Made by a program: the position numbers and the translations under genes. From Ensifer sp. PDNC004 (GTDB taxonomy: Bacteria > Pseudomonadota > Alphaproteobacteria > Rhizobiales > Rhizobiaceae): a stretch of DNA of 64,000 bases. Where the stretch lies: contig NZ_CP070353.1 in the NCBI RefSeq assembly GCF_016919405.1, positions 930,001-994,000 of the forward strand. Reading direction: 5' to 3'. Below, piece after piece: positions 30,077 through 42,661 of the stretch (positions are counted from its first letter, which is position 1; each line of letters starts with the position of its first letter). The notes beneath the pieces were generated by a model. It saw only the letters and a program-made list of their open reading frames with translations, was not told the DNA's origin and searched no databases.

Positions 30077-30646
30077 TCACCCCGTCCGCAACAGAACGAC
30101 GGCGTAGATACAGGTCTCTCCGCCGGCATTGTGGAAGACACAGTCCTGGGGCGGGCCGAGCTCCAGGCAATCCCCGACGCCAAGCGTATGGGTCTCCAGC
30201 CCTTCCACGAAGGTCAGGCGCCCTGCACTCACCCATATCCACCGGCGATGGAGCGCATAGGCGGATGCCGGGATCGGCACCTCGGCGCCGGGCGGAAGCT
30301 CGACCTCGACCAGCTCGAGCGGCTGGTCCGACATCGGCGAGACGTGGCGCCGGAGGTAGCCGGTCTGCGGATCGCGCCACACCGCCTGATCCTGGCGTCG
30401 CGACAGCCTGCCCTGGCTCATCTCGGCCCGCGCGATCAGGCTGGACATGGTGAGACCAAACGCACCGGCGAGCTTTGCCAGCAGCGTCGCCGTCGGGCTG
30501 CTGTCGCCCCGCTCTACCTTGTGGATCATCGCGCGCGAGACGCCCGAGCGTTCCGAAAGCTCGCTCAGCGACCAGCCGCGCGCCTCTCTTTCCAGACGAA
30601 TTCGTTCACTGAGCCGTTGATCCAGGCTGTCCACTTTAGTATTCAT
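30077..30646 (-). CDS. XRE-family regulator with C-terminal cupin
   Basis: About 189 aa. HTH_3 at residues ~10-70 (RLSERIRLEREARGWSLSEL, SGVSRAMIHKVERGDSSPTA), and a cupin_2 barrel at ~110-185 (PLELVEVELPPGAEVPIPAS, GDCLELGPPQDCVFHNAGGE). Such PuuR-like regulators sense small metabolites in the cupin. It is divergent from a PAT-like acetyltransferase across 37 bp, a linkage seen repeatedly, so it probably represses that gene. Start chosen at 30646 (MNTKVDSLDQR). Confidence 0.9.
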   Translation of the reverse strand: MNTKVDSLDQRLSERIRLEREARGWSLSELSERSGVSRAMIHKVERGDSSPTATLLAKLAGAFGLTMSSLIARAEMSQGRLSRRQDQAVWRDPQTGYLRRHVSPMSDQPLELVEVELPPGAEVPIPASAYALHRRWIWVSAGRLTFVEGLETHTLGVGDCLELGPPQDCVFHNAGGETCIYAVVLLRTG

Positions 30647-30683
30647 ATCGTAGTCATATAGTGAACGAATGCGAGGAGCAAGC

Positions 30684-31193
30684 ATGCTGATCCGGGCGGC
30701 CACCCAAGACGATCTGCCGATCATCTGCGACATCTACAACGACGCCGTGGCGAACACGACGGCGATCTGGAACGATACCCTGGTCGATGTCGCCAATCGA
30801 ACGGCCTGGCTGAAGGCGCGCACGGACGCGGGTTATCCGGTGCTGGTGGCGGTCTCGGACGAAGGCGATGTCATCGGCTATGCGTCCTTTGGCGATTGGC
30901 GCGCCTTCGATGGCTACCGCCACACGGTCGAGCACTCCGTCTATGTTCACAAGGATCGGCGCGGCGGCGGCATTGGCCGGAATCTCATGGAAGCGCTGAT
31001 CGCCGAGGCCGAGCGGCTGGGCAAGCATGTGATGATCGCCGGGATCGAGTCGGAGAACGCAGCCTCGATCCGCCTTCATGCCCAACTGGGTTTCGAGGAT
31101 ACCGGCCGACTGCGCGAGGTCGGCACGAAGTTCGGCCGCTGGCTCGACCTGACATTCATGCAACTGGTGCTCCGGACGGGCTCGCCGCGCTAA
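30684..31193 (+). CDS. GNAT acetyltransferase, phosphinothricin/methionine-sulfone type
   Basis: 169 aa from MLIRAATQDDLPIICDIYND. The Pat/MddA-like motif WNDTLVDVANRTAWLKAR, then GYASFGDWRAFDGYRHTVEH, and the acetyl-CoA site HKDRRGGGIGRNLMEALI are diagnostic of the phosphinothricin N-acetyltransferase family. Native substrates are often methionine sulfoximine or sulfone. GAGGAG precedes ATG 30684. Divergent from the XRE-cupin regulator. Confidence 0.9.
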   Translation: MLIRAATQDDLPIICDIYNDAVANTTAIWNDTLVDVANRTAWLKARTDAGYPVLVAVSDEGDVIGYASFGDWRAFDGYRHTVEHSVYVHKDRRGGGIGRNLMEALIAEAERLGKHVMIAGIESENAASIRLHAQLGFEDTGRLREVGTKFGRWLDLTFMQLVLRTGSPR

Positions 31194-31200
31194 GCCGCGG

Positions 31201-31235
31201 CGCCGCCTCGACAATGGTCGTTTGTCGAGGCGGCG
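31201..31235. repeat. 14-bp perfect hairpin between two genes
   Basis: CGCCGCCTCGACAA (31201-31214) and TTGTCGAGGCGGCG (31222-31235) pair perfectly. There is no T tract; it may be a terminator without U-run or an mRNA-stabilising 3' structure. Confidence 0.55.
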
Positions 31236-31281
31236 GGAGATGCTATGAACCTCCAAGGACTGTTTCTGGAAACATTTTGAC

Positions 31282-32244
31282 GTGGGTCTTCGGCAGAAGG
31301 TCAGATCGGGCGGCTGGGCACGTGTCGCGAAAGCGGCACTGGCGCTGGCTGTCAGCATCCCGTCGTTGAGCGCCTTCCCCGCGGCGGCTCGTATCGATGA
31401 TCTCGCCCCACAGCCCAAATGCGTCTATTTCGGCCCGTCGGCCACCGACCCTGCCAAGTCGCTCTGCATCAGCAAGGAAAACTTCGCTCGCGATATCTGC
31501 GGCGTGATCGACCACTATGCGGCCGTCAACGACCTGCCCGCGGCTTTCTTCGCTCGCCTGATCTGGCGCGAAAGCCTGTTTCGGCCCAATGCCGTCAGCC
31601 CCAAGGGCGCTGAAGGCATCGCGCAATTCATGCCGGGAACGGCGAAGATGCGGGGGCTCAACAACAGCTTCGATGTGGTCGAGGCGCTCGGCAAGTCGGC
31701 GGAGTATCTGAACGAACTCAAGTCGCGCTACGGCAATCTCGGCTATGCGGCTGCCGCCTACAATGCCGGCGAGAACGGGCTCGAACGTTTTCTCGAGGTC
31801 GATTGGCTGCCGGCGGAAACACGCAACTACGTGCTTGCGATCACCGCCTATAGCGTCGAGGACTGGCGCGACAATCCGCCAAAGATCCTCGACCTGACGC
31901 TCGACAAGAACAAGAACTTCATCGACGGCTGCGTGGCGCTCGCCAGCACCCGCAACCTGCGCGACATCGAGGTGATCGAGGAGGCGGAATGGGCGCCCTG
32001 GGGCGTGCAGCTTGCCGCGCATTTCCAGAAGTCGGTGGCGCAGCGATTGTTCGTCAGCGCCGTCAAGCGGTTGCCGGAGCCGATCCGCAGTGAGAAGGCG
32101 CTTCTCCTGCGCGAGCGCAATGCCAGCTTTGGCCTCAGGATCCGCTACGCCGCACGCATCGGCCGCGAGACCCAGGCAGACGCAAACAAGCTTTGCGCCA
32201 CCATCCGCAAGAGCGGCGGCGCTTGCCTCGTCTTCCGGAACTGA
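31282..32244 (+). CDS. Lytic transglycosylase (SLT domain)
   Basis: 320 aa, GTG start. The first ~37 residues are an N-terminal export signal (basic start, then VAKAALALAVSIPSLSAFPA). The SLT fold has the catalytic Glu in FFARLIWRESLFRPNAVSPK, then GAEGIAQFMPGTAKMRG and YAAAAYNAGENGLERFL. It cleaves peptidoglycan glycan strands in the periplasm. The C-terminal ~130 residues are an extra domain with two cysteines near the end (LCATIRKSGGACLVF). No obvious operon partner. Confidence 0.9.
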   Translation: MGLRQKVRSGGWARVAKAALALAVSIPSLSAFPAAARIDDLAPQPKCVYFGPSATDPAKSLCISKENFARDICGVIDHYAAVNDLPAAFFARLIWRESLFRPNAVSPKGAEGIAQFMPGTAKMRGLNNSFDVVEALGKSAEYLNELKSRYGNLGYAAAAYNAGENGLERFLEVDWLPAETRNYVLAITAYSVEDWRDNPPKILDLTLDKNKNFIDGCVALASTRNLRDIEVIEEAEWAPWGVQLAAHFQKSVAQRLFVSAVKRLPEPIRSEKALLLRERNASFGLRIRYAARIGRETQADANKLCATIRKSGGACLVFRN

Positions 32245-32288
32245 CAGGTATCAGGCCCGGCCGAAATCGATCGTGGACATGGCGCGCC

Positions 32289-33296
32289 CTAGCCTGCGGC
32301 AACCCCTTGTAGAAGCGCCGGCCGGTCGCTCAGGCAACCAAGCCCGCGGAGCGTCGTTGCGACTGCCTCGTCGATCGGCGTGTGCGGCTCTTCGCCGAGC
32401 ACCGCGAGCAGCCGTTCGTTCGGCATTCTCAAGGGTTCACGCCAGAGATAACGCATCTTGCGCAACTCCCTGAAGAGCGGAACGAAGGGCGACGCCAGGT
32501 CGATCAGCCACCACGGGAAGGCGCGGACGGGAAGCGCGGGCTTGCCAACGACCCGGCGGATCGCCGCAATCATCTCGGTGCCGTTGCGGTCGAGGAAGCC
32601 CCGCATGTGGTAGACGGCGAAAGGCGGCAGGTCCTCGGCGCGCTCGACAAGGCGGATCATGGTTTCGGCCACATCGGGCAGATAGGCCCATTGATGACCG
32701 ATGCCTTCGCGGCCCGGGTAGGAAATCGCGCCCAACTGTTTGCCCGGTTTCACCAGCCCTTGCGAAAACCAGTTATTGGCTGCACCGGGACCGAAGAAGT
32801 CGCCCGCCCTGACGATGATGACGCCGACACCCACCTCCGACGCATCCTTCAAGCGACGCTCCATCTCCTTGCGAATCTGGCCCTTGTCGGTGTCCGGGTT
32901 CTGCGGTGCGTCCTCCGTCAGGACGGGAAAGGCGTCGCGGCCGAAATTGTAGATCGTTCCTGGCAAAAGAATAAGTGCGCCGGTGGCCTTGGCGGCGGCG
33001 ATCGTATTGTCGAGCATCGGCAGCACCAGGGTGCCCCAATTGCGGTAGCCGGGCGGATTGACCGCATGCACAATCAGATCGACGCCTTCGGCAGCAGTGC
33101 GAACGTCGCTCGCGTTCATGGCATCGCCTTGCCGCCAGTCGAACGCCGGCTCGGTCTGCGCCGCCGTCGCAGCGTTTCGGTTCAAGGCACGCACCTGCCA
33201 GCCACGCCTTTTGAGCCCGCGCGCGACGGCGCTGCCGATACCGCCCGTCGCACCGAGCACCAGCGCGCGTCTTGTTTTCTGCTGCATCTCGGTCAT
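32289..33296 (-). CDS. NAD(P)-binding epimerase/SDR-like protein
   Basis: About 335 aa. N-terminal Rossmann fold RRALVLGATGGIGSAVARGL, VDLIVHAVNPPGYRNWG and ALILLPGTIYNFGRDAFPVL, typical of extended/atypical SDR NAD-dependent epimerase-like proteins. The chosen start MTEMQQKTRR has GGAG upstream. It is divergent from a LysR-family gene at 33389 and probably under its control. Substrate unknown. Confidence 0.88.
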   Translation of the reverse strand: MTEMQQKTRRALVLGATGGIGSAVARGLKRRGWQVRALNRNAATAAQTEPAFDWRQGDAMNASDVRTAAEGVDLIVHAVNPPGYRNWGTLVLPMLDNTIAAAKATGALILLPGTIYNFGRDAFPVLTEDAPQNPDTDKGQIRKEMERRLKDASEVGVGVIIVRAGDFFGPGAANNWFSQGLVKPGKQLGAISYPGREGIGHQWAYLPDVAETMIRLVERAEDLPPFAVYHMRGFLDRNGTEMIAAIRRVVGKPALPVRAFPWWLIDLASPFVPLFRELRKMRYLWREPLRMPNERLLAVLGEEPHTPIDEAVATTLRGLGCLSDRPALLQGVAAG

Positions 33297-33388
33297 GTCA
33301 CGCTCCATCCGTTTCGATGAAGGGAAGATCACGCTTTCACGGGTTAAACGCAATTGCCGAACAATATTGCACCGCTATACTGAAATGC

Positions 33389-34312
33389 ATGAGCAAGATG
33401 GATTTGAGCTGGGATTTCTATCGTACGTTCCTCGCGGTTCTTGACGAGGGATCGCTGTCGGCCGCTGCTCGCGAGCTTGGCTTGACGCAGCCAACCGTTG
33501 GCCGGCACGTGGACGCCATGGAAGCCGCGCTCGGCTATCCGCTCTTCGTGCGCTCCCCGCACGGCCTGTTGCCGACCGATGCCGCGCTGGCGCTCAAGCC
33601 CTATGCCGAGACGCTCGCTGCGACATCGGCCGCGCTCCTGCGCGCCGCGTCGAGCCAGCGCGATACAGTCAGCGGCACAGTCCGCATCAGCGCCAGCGAA
33701 GTCATCGGCATCGAGGTGCTGCCGCCCATCCTCACAGAACTGCACGAGACCTATCCGGAGCTGACAATCGAACTTTCCGCTTCGGACACGGTCGAAGACC
33801 TCTTGCGGCAGGAGGCGGATATCGCCGTGCGCATGGTGGCGCCCGTTCAGGATGCGCTGATCGCCCGCCATCTCGGCGCGGTTCCCTTAAGCTTTCACGC
33901 CCATCGCCGCTATATCGAGAGACACGGCATGCCGCAGACATTGGCCGAGCTTAGCGATCACAGCCTGATCGGTTTCGACCGCGAGACGGCGGCGATCCGA
34001 GCGATCATCGCCCGCTCGCCGGAACTGCCGGCGACACGTTTTACGCTGAAGGCCGACAGCAACCTTGCCCAACTGGCTGCAATCCGCGCCGGCTTCGGCA
34101 TCGGTATCTGCCAGAACGGGCTTGCGGCGCGCGATCCCGATCTTCTCCCGGTGCTGCCGGAACTGTTCGAGATGAAGCTCGACACCTGGCTGGCGATGCA
34201 CGAGAACCTGAAGACGGCGCCCCGCTGTCGCGTCACGTTCGACGCACTTGCCGCGGGGCTGCGGGCCTATATTCGTGGCACTGCGCTCGCAGACGCGAAT
34301 ACCGAAATCTGA
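33389..34312 (+). CDS. LysR-family transcriptional regulator
   Basis: 307 aa. HTH: LSWDFYRTFLAVLDEGSLSA, LGLTQPTVGRHVDAMEAALG, LFVRSPHGLLPTDAALAL. The substrate-binding domain begins near SGTVRISASEVIGIEVLPP. Its 5' end faces the epimerase gene over a 92-bp AT-rich spacer where its operator should lie. A perfect terminator follows. Confidence 0.93.
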   Translation: MSKMDLSWDFYRTFLAVLDEGSLSAAARELGLTQPTVGRHVDAMEAALGYPLFVRSPHGLLPTDAALALKPYAETLAATSAALLRAASSQRDTVSGTVRISASEVIGIEVLPPILTELHETYPELTIELSASDTVEDLLRQEADIAVRMVAPVQDALIARHLGAVPLSFHAHRRYIERHGMPQTLAELSDHSLIGFDRETAAIRAIIARSPELPATRFTLKADSNLAQLAAIRAGFGIGICQNGLAARDPDLLPVLPELFEMKLDTWLAMHENLKTAPRCRVTFDALAAGLRAYIRGTALADANTEI

Positions 34313-34360
34313 TTTCAGGCACCTCCCGCTAACGGCTCTATACTGGTGCCGACCCACGAA

Positions 34361-34388
34361 AAAGCCCGCCAAAATGGCGGGCTTTCTG
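34361..34388. terminator. Bidirectional terminator, LysR gene / gyrA
   Basis: AAAGCCCGCCA (34361-34371) pairs with TGGCGGGCTTT (34375-34385); A-rich upstream and T-rich downstream flanks allow function in both directions. Confidence 0.8.
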
Positions 34389-34414
34389 TTTCCTTGGCAC
34401 TTCAAGTGGAGCGC

Positions 34415-37195
34415 TTAATCCTCGGATTCGACTGGCGTTTCCGGCGCACCGTTCTCGACGACTGCCTCTTCGCCCTCCTCTTCATCGCTCTCCGGCTCGC
34501 TGATGCGCTCGACCGACACGACCTTCTCATCCTTGGCGGTCGAGAAGATGGTGACACCCTTGGTCGCGCGGCTCGCTAGCCGGACGCCATTGATCGGCAC
34601 GCGGATCAGCTGGCCGCCATCGGAGACGAGCATGATCTGGTCGTTGTCTTCGATCGGGAAGGCAGCAACAAGAACGCCGATTTCCGTCGTCTTCGAGGTG
34701 TCGGTGGCACGGATGCCCTTGCCGCCACGGCCCGAGGTGCGGAAATCGTAGGACGACGAGCGCTTGCCGAAGCCCTTCTCCGAGACCGTCAGCACGAACT
34801 GTTCGCGTGCCTTCAGCTCCTCGAAGCGTTCGTTCGACAGCTCTCCGCCGTCAGCGACTTCCTCGCCGACCAGGGCGATTTCTTCCTCGTCGCCGTTCGT
34901 CGCCCGACGTTCCGCCGCTGCACGCTTGAGATAGGCTGCACGCTCCCACGGTTCGGCCTCGACATGGCCAAGGATCGCCATCGAGATGATGCGGTCGCCG
35001 TCGCCGAGGTTGATACCACGAACGCCGATCGAGTTACGGCCGGCAAAGACGCGCACGTCGTCGACCGGGAACCGGATGCACTGGCCGAGCGCCGTCGTCA
35101 GCATGACGTCGTCACGCTCCGTGCAGGTGTCGACGGAGAGGATCTCGTCACCCTCTTCCTCGAGCTTCATCGCGATCTTGCCGTTGCGGTTGACCTGGAC
35201 GAAGTCCGACAACTTGTTGCGGCGAACCGTGCCGCGGGTCGTCGAGAACATGACGTCGAGGTTTTCCCAGGTCGCCTCGTCCTCAGGCAGGGGCATGATC
35301 GTCGTGATGCGTTCGCCGGGTTCCAGCGGCAGCATGTTGATCAGAGCCTTGCCGCGCGATTGCGGCGTGCCGATCGGCAGGCGCCAGACCTTCTCCTTGT
35401 AGACGATGCCACGCGAGGAGAAAAACAGAACCGGCGTGTGGGTATTGGCAACGAATAGCCGGGTAACGAAATCCTCGTCCCGGGTCGCCATGCCCGAGCG
35501 GCCCTTGCCGCCACGGCGCTGCGCGCGATAGGTCGTCAGCGGCACGCGCTTGATGTAGCCGAGATGCGAGACGGTCACGACCATGTCTTCACGGGCGATG
35601 AGATCCTCATCGTCCATGTCGGGGCCGCCCTCCATGATCTCGGACCGGCGCGGAGTGCCGAACTCGTCGCGGATGGCGACGAGCTCGTCCTTGACGATGC
35701 TCATGATGCGCAGGCGCGACGACAGGATGTCGAGGTAATCCTTGATTTCCTCGCCGATCTTGTTGAGTTCGTCGCCGATTTCGTCGCGGCCGAGCGCTGT
35801 CAGGCGCTGCAGGCGCAGGTCGAGAATGGCGCGGGCCTGCTCTTCCGAGAGGTTGTAGGTGCCGTCCTCGTTGATGCGGTGACGCGGGTCGTCGATCAAG
35901 CGGATGAGGCTCTCGACGTCATGGGCCGGCCAGCGGCGCTCCATCAACTGCTCGCGCGCCGTCTGAGGGTCCGGCGCATGGCGGATGAGCTTGATGATTT
36001 CGTCGATGTTGGCAACCGCGATGGCAAGGCCGACGAGCACATGGGCGCGGTCGCGTGCCTTGCGCAGCAGGTACTTCGTGCGCCGGCTAACGACTTCCTC
36101 GCGGAACGAGACGAAGGCGCGCAGCATGTCGAGCAGCGTCATGTGCTCCGGCTTGCCACCGTTCAACGCCACCATGTTGCAGCCAAACGAGGTCTGCAGC
36201 GGCGTGTAGCGGTAAAGCTGGTTCAGGATGACGTCGGCATTGGCGTCACGCTTGAGTTCGATGACGACGCGGTAGCCCTGGCGGTCCGATTCGTCGCGCA
36301 GGTCCGAGATGCCCTCGATACGCTTCTCGCGCACCAGCTCGGCCATCTTTTCGATCATCGTCGCCTTGTTCACCTGGAACGGGATCTCGGTGATGATGAT
36401 CTGCTCGCGGTCGCCGCGCATCGGCTCGATATGGGCGCGGCCGCGCATGATGACGGAGCCGCGGCCGGTCTCGTAGGCCGAGCGGATGCCCGAGCGGCCA
36501 AGGATCAGCGCGCCAGTCGGGAAATCCGGGCCGGGGATGATTTCCATCAGTTCCGGCAGTTCGATCGCCGGATTGTCGATCAGCGCCATGCAGCCGTTGA
36601 TGACTTCGACCAGGTTGTGCGGCGGAATGTTCGTCGCCATGCCGACGGCGATGCCGCCGGCGCCGTTGACGAGCAGGTTCGGGAACTTCGCGGGAACGAC
36701 TGCCGGCTCCTGCAGGGTGCCGTCATAGTTGTCGCGGAAGTCGACCGTTTCCTTGTCGAGGTCGTCGAGCAGCGAATGGGCGGCCTTCTGCAGGCGGCAT
36801 TCGGTGTAGCGCTCGGCTGCCGGCGGGTCGCCGTCGACGGAGCCGAAGTTGCCCTGGCCGTCGATCAGCGGCAGGCGGAGCGACCAGTCCTGCGCCATGC
36901 GCGCCAGCGCGTCGTAGATCGCGGCGTTGCCGTGCGGGTGGTACTTACCCATCACGTCCCCGGTCACGCGGGCGCATTTGACGTATTTCTTGTTCCAGTC
37001 GATGCCGAGCTCGCTCATCCCGTAGAGGATGCGGCGGTGCACGGGTTTCAGACCGTCACGCACGTCGGGAAGCGCGCGGCTGACGATAACGCTCATCGCG
37101 TAATCGAGATAGGACCGCTGCATTTCCTCGATGATGGAAATCGGCTCGATGCCTGGCGGAGTTTTTCCGCCGCCGGGGGTGCTTTGCTCAGTCAA
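34415..37195 (-). CDS. gyrA: DNA gyrase subunit A
   Basis: 926 aa. Breakage-reunion domain with the catalytic Tyr in AERYTECRL and the quinolone region [19 protein letters not shown]. At the position equivalent to E. coli Ser83 there is Ala, while Asp87 is kept. The GyrA-box QRRGGKG lies at the start of the C-terminal DNA-wrapping beta-pinwheel; the C-terminal tail is very acidic ([10 protein letters not shown]). It introduces negative supercoils together with GyrB. Transcribed alone. Confidence 0.98.
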   Translation of the reverse strand: MTEQSTPGGGKTPPGIEPISIIEEMQRSYLDYAMSVIVSRALPDVRDGLKPVHRRILYGMSELGIDWNKKYVKCARVTGDVMGKYHPHGNAAIYDALARMAQDWSLRLPLIDGQGNFGSVDGDPPAAERYTECRLQKAAHSLLDDLDKETVDFRDNYDGTLQEPAVVPAKFPNLLVNGAGGIAVGMATNIPPHNLVEVINGCMALIDNPAIELPELMEIIPGPDFPTGALILGRSGIRSAYETGRGSVIMRGRAHIEPMRGDREQIIITEIPFQVNKATMIEKMAELVREKRIEGISDLRDESDRQGYRVVIELKRDANADVILNQLYRYTPLQTSFGCNMVALNGGKPEHMTLLDMLRAFVSFREEVVSRRTKYLLRKARDRAHVLVGLAIAVANIDEIIKLIRHAPDPQTAREQLMERRWPAHDVESLIRLIDDPRHRINEDGTYNLSEEQARAILDLRLQRLTALGRDEIGDELNKIGEEIKDYLDILSSRLRIMSIVKDELVAIRDEFGTPRRSEIMEGGPDMDDEDLIAREDMVVTVSHLGYIKRVPLTTYRAQRRGGKGRSGMATRDEDFVTRLFVANTHTPVLFFSSRGIVYKEKVWRLPIGTPQSRGKALINMLPLEPGERITTIMPLPEDEATWENLDVMFSTTRGTVRRNKLSDFVQVNRNGKIAMKLEEEGDEILSVDTCTERDDVMLTTALGQCIRFPVDDVRVFAGRNSIGVRGINLGDGDRIISMAILGHVEAEPWERAAYLKRAAAERRATNGDEEEIALVGEEVADGGELSNERFEELKAREQFVLTVSEKGFGKRSSSYDFRTSGRGGKGIRATDTSKTTEIGVLVAAFPIEDNDQIMLVSDGGQLIRVPINGVRLASRATKGVTIFSTAKDEKVVSVERISEPESDEEEGEEAVVENGAPETPVESED

Positions 37196-37614
37196 TGGTG
37201 ATCACGATCTTTGTTCAGAATCAGTCGGATATTTATAGCGGATTGCCATCGGAAGCGCCAATTTGCGGCCTTTGGCGCCACTTGCCCGCCGGACTGTGAA
37301 GATGTCCTTGTAATGCCTTGATTCGCTGTGCGATTCACGCGGTTATCCCAGCAGGAACCGATGAGCCGCACGGCAGTTGTGAACAGTCTTTTGCCGCCGG
37401 AGCAGGCTTTTGTAGGGCATGGCGCGCGAAATCGGAAGAGCCTGGCCGCCAATGACGTCCACGGCGCCCGTTGCGCCCCACCTGGGCGCAGCGATTGCTC
37501 ATTAAGCCCTTGCTGAGACTTTGTTTGTCGCCCCCTTCCCAAGCCAGCGCCGCTTGCCTAACAATACCTCATGCCACCGGGAAAACCCGGGGCGAAATCC
37601 GGAAGGGGAAACGG
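37196..37614. other. Intergenic region gyrA-marC (419 bp)
   Basis: Divergent spacer holding the gyrA and marC promoters. No RNA gene, repeat or small gene with a good ribosome-binding site was recognised. Confidence 0.4.
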
Positions 37615-38244
37615 ATGTTCAATGTCGATCTGCTGGTCAATGCGCTTACAACGCTTCTCGTCACGCTCGATCCGCCCGGCCTTGCGCCGATCTTCCTAAG
37701 CCTCACGGTCGGGCTCAGCCGCCAGGAGCGCTTTCAGGTGGCCACGCGCGGCTCGCTGATCGCCTTCTTCATTCTCGCGGCCTTCGCACTCTTCGGCAAC
37801 AGTATCCTCGGCCTGCTCGGCATCTCGATCGGCGCCTTCCGCATCGCCGGCGGCCTGCTGCTCTTCTGGATCTCGTTCGAGATGATTTTCGAGAAGCGGC
37901 AGGAGCGCAAGGAAAAGACCGGCGAGAACGCGACGGTCAAGGATCACATCCACAACATCGCGGTCTTCCCACTCGCCCTGCCACTGATTGCCGGTCCCGG
38001 TGCGATCTCGGCGACCATCCTGCTTGCCGGATCGTTCCCGACCGCCGTCGAGCGTACCCAGCTCATCATCGTCATCGCGCTGTCGATCGTCAGCCTGTTC
38101 ATGGCGCTCGTCATCGCCGAGCGCATCGACCGCTTTCTCGGCGTCACCGGTCGCGCCATCCTCACCCGCCTGCTCGGTGTGATCCTGGCGGCACTCGCCG
38201 TGCAGTTCGTCGTCGACGGCGTCAAATCCGCGATGGCGAGCTGA
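37615..38244 (+). CDS. MarC family integral membrane protein
   Basis: 209 aa with six membrane segments. Typical MarC/UPF0056 features: LLVNALTTLLVTLDPPGLAP near the N-terminus, GLLLFWISFEMIFEKRQERK, and FPLALPLIAGPGAISATILL. GGAAGGGGAAACGG precedes the ATG. The family was once linked to multiple antibiotic resistance, but function remains unknown. It ends at a strong bidirectional terminator shared with ssb. Confidence 0.92.
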   Translation: MFNVDLLVNALTTLLVTLDPPGLAPIFLSLTVGLSRQERFQVATRGSLIAFFILAAFALFGNSILGLLGISIGAFRIAGGLLLFWISFEMIFEKRQERKEKTGENATVKDHIHNIAVFPLALPLIAGPGAISATILLAGSFPTAVERTQLIIVIALSIVSLFMALVIAERIDRFLGVTGRAILTRLLGVILAALAVQFVVDGVKSAMAS

Positions 38245-38299
38245 GGTCGGACGGCCGCGCGCATTCTTCGCCCGACGCCGTCGACAAAGACCGGAAACA

Positions 38300-38335
38300 A
38301 AAAACGCCACGTCCTTGGGACGTGGCGTTTTTCGT
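38300..38335. terminator. Bidirectional terminator, marC / ssb
   Basis: AAAAACGCCACGTCC and GGACGTGGCGTTTTT form a perfect stem around a TT loop. A and T flanks suit termination from both sides. Confidence 0.85.
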
Positions 38336-38354
38336 CAAAAGGATCCGCTTGCGA

Positions 38355-38924
38355 TCAGAACGGAATATCGTCGTCCATATCGCGCGAGAAGCCACCACCC
38401 TGGCCGCCTTGACCGCCTTGACCACCCTGGCCACCGCCCGAACGGCCACCGCCGGAGGACTGGCGCGGCTGGTCGTAATCGTCGTAACCGCCGCCGCCAT
38501 AGTTGCCGCCGCCGCCGAAGTCACCGGCTCCACCGCCGCCGCCACGGCTTACACCGGAGCCGCCGCCTTCGCCGCGGCCGTCAAGCATGGTCAGCGTCGA
38601 GTTGAAGCCCTGCAGGACCACTTCGGTCGAATAGCGGTCATTGCCGTTCTGGTCCTGCCACTTGCGGGTCTGCAGCGCGCCTTCGATATAGAGCTTGGCG
38701 CCCTTCTTGACGTACTGCTCGACGACCTTGCAGAGGCCTTCGTTGAACACCACCACCTGGTGCCACTCCGTCTTTTCCTTGCGCTCGCCGCTGTTGCGGT
38801 CGCGCCAGGTTTCCGAGGTTGCGATGCGCAGGTTGGCGATCGGCCGGCCGTCCTGCGTGCGCCGGATTTCCGGGTCTGCCCCGACATTTCCGATCAAGAT
38901 CACCTTGTTGACGCTTCCAGCCAT
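38355..38924 (-). CDS. ssb: Single-stranded DNA-binding protein
   Basis: 189 aa. OB-fold at residues ~1-110 ([60 protein letters not shown]), a long Gly-rich linker with GGGG and GGQGGQGG repeats, and the acidic partner-binding tip MDDDIPF. It protects ssDNA and recruits repair factors. It is divergent from uvrA across 279 bp that contain one SOS box, so both genes may be LexA-controlled. Confidence 0.97.
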   Translation of the reverse strand: MAGSVNKVILIGNVGADPEIRRTQDGRPIANLRIATSETWRDRNSGERKEKTEWHQVVVFNEGLCKVVEQYVKKGAKLYIEGALQTRKWQDQNGNDRYSTEVVLQGFNSTLTMLDGRGEGGGSGVSRGGGGGAGDFGGGGNYGGGGYDDYDQPRQSSGGGRSGGGQGGQGGQGGQGGGFSRDMDDDIPF

Positions 38925-39062
38925 GTTGCTTTTCCCGTGGTTTCACCGGACCGTCGGCCCGGCTTGGAATTTCAAGAGCGCGCATCTTAGCGGTCTGAAC
39001 CCGTCGATACGCCCCGCCTCACACATAATCCACAACAGTTTTGGTCGTTTTATGGGCGATTT

Positions 39063-39077
39063 GTTCTTTATTTGTTC
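39063..39077. promoter_or_regulatory. LexA (SOS) box between ssb and uvrA
   Basis: GTTC-TTTATTT-GTTC, an exact match to the alphaproteobacterial direct-repeat LexA site GTTC-N7-GTTC. It lies 127 bp before the uvrA start and 139 bp before the ssb start. Confidence 0.85.
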
Positions 39078-39203
39078 TAGTATTTGACTATGATCCTGTC
39101 AACCGACTCGAATTGGCCGCCTGTTTTGCCGATTGCGCCTCGACATGGGCGTTAGCGTCATTACATAGGGGGCTTTCAACCGACATGCAAAAGCTGGCTT
39201 CCG

Positions 39204-42125
<2,922 letters not shown>

Positions 42126-42163
42126 GTTCGCCGAACTGGTCGGCGCGCTTCAGGAGTGTTGGC

Positions 42164-42619
42164 ATGATGCGGCCTGCTCGTCTCAAAGATCTGGCCGCCG
42201 TGCAGAGCGTGACGGAGGCGGCCTATGAGCCCTATCAGGCGCTGCTTGGTGGGCCGCCGCTCCCGGTCACCGAAGACTACGCGCCTCGTATCCTTCGTGG
42301 CGAAGTCTGGCTTCGGGAGCGAAATGAGGCTGTCTCGGCGCTTGCCGTTGTCGAACGGCACGCCGATCACCTTATGATCTTCAGCCTGGCGGTTGCCCCG
42401 GCCTATCAGCGCCAGGGGCTCGGTATCGAATTGCTGCGCTTCGTGGATGCCAAGGCGGCCGAGTGGGGCTTGCCGGAGGTGCGGCTCTACACCAATTCAC
42501 GCATGGAGCGAAACATTGCGCTCTATCGCGCCTATGGATTTCAAGAAACGGGTCGCCGACCCAATCCCTATCGTCCAGGGTGGACACTCGTGGACATGAC
42601 GAAATCGATCAAAGAGTAA
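42164..42619 (+). CDS. GNAT family N-acetyltransferase
   Basis: 151 aa with CAGGAG upstream. GNAT core: LKDLAAVQSVTEAAYEPYQ, HLMIFSLAVAPAYQRQGLG (beta4 and the Q-R-Q-G-L-G acetyl-CoA loop) and LYTNSRMERNIALYRAYGFQ. It starts 38 bp after uvrA and may share its transcript. Substrate unknown. Confidence 0.88.
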   Translation: MMRPARLKDLAAVQSVTEAAYEPYQALLGGPPLPVTEDYAPRILRGEVWLRERNEAVSALAVVERHADHLMIFSLAVAPAYQRQGLGIELLRFVDAKAAEWGLPEVRLYTNSRMERNIALYRAYGFQETGRRPNPYRPGWTLVDMTKSIKE

Positions 42620-42661
42620 AAAGTAGGCGGTCAAGCGATGGCCGTCGTTGAGGAGGATGGC

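Noticed and set aside
35564..37201. 545-aa plus-strand open frame opposite gyrA
   Set aside because: Antisense shadow of gyrA.
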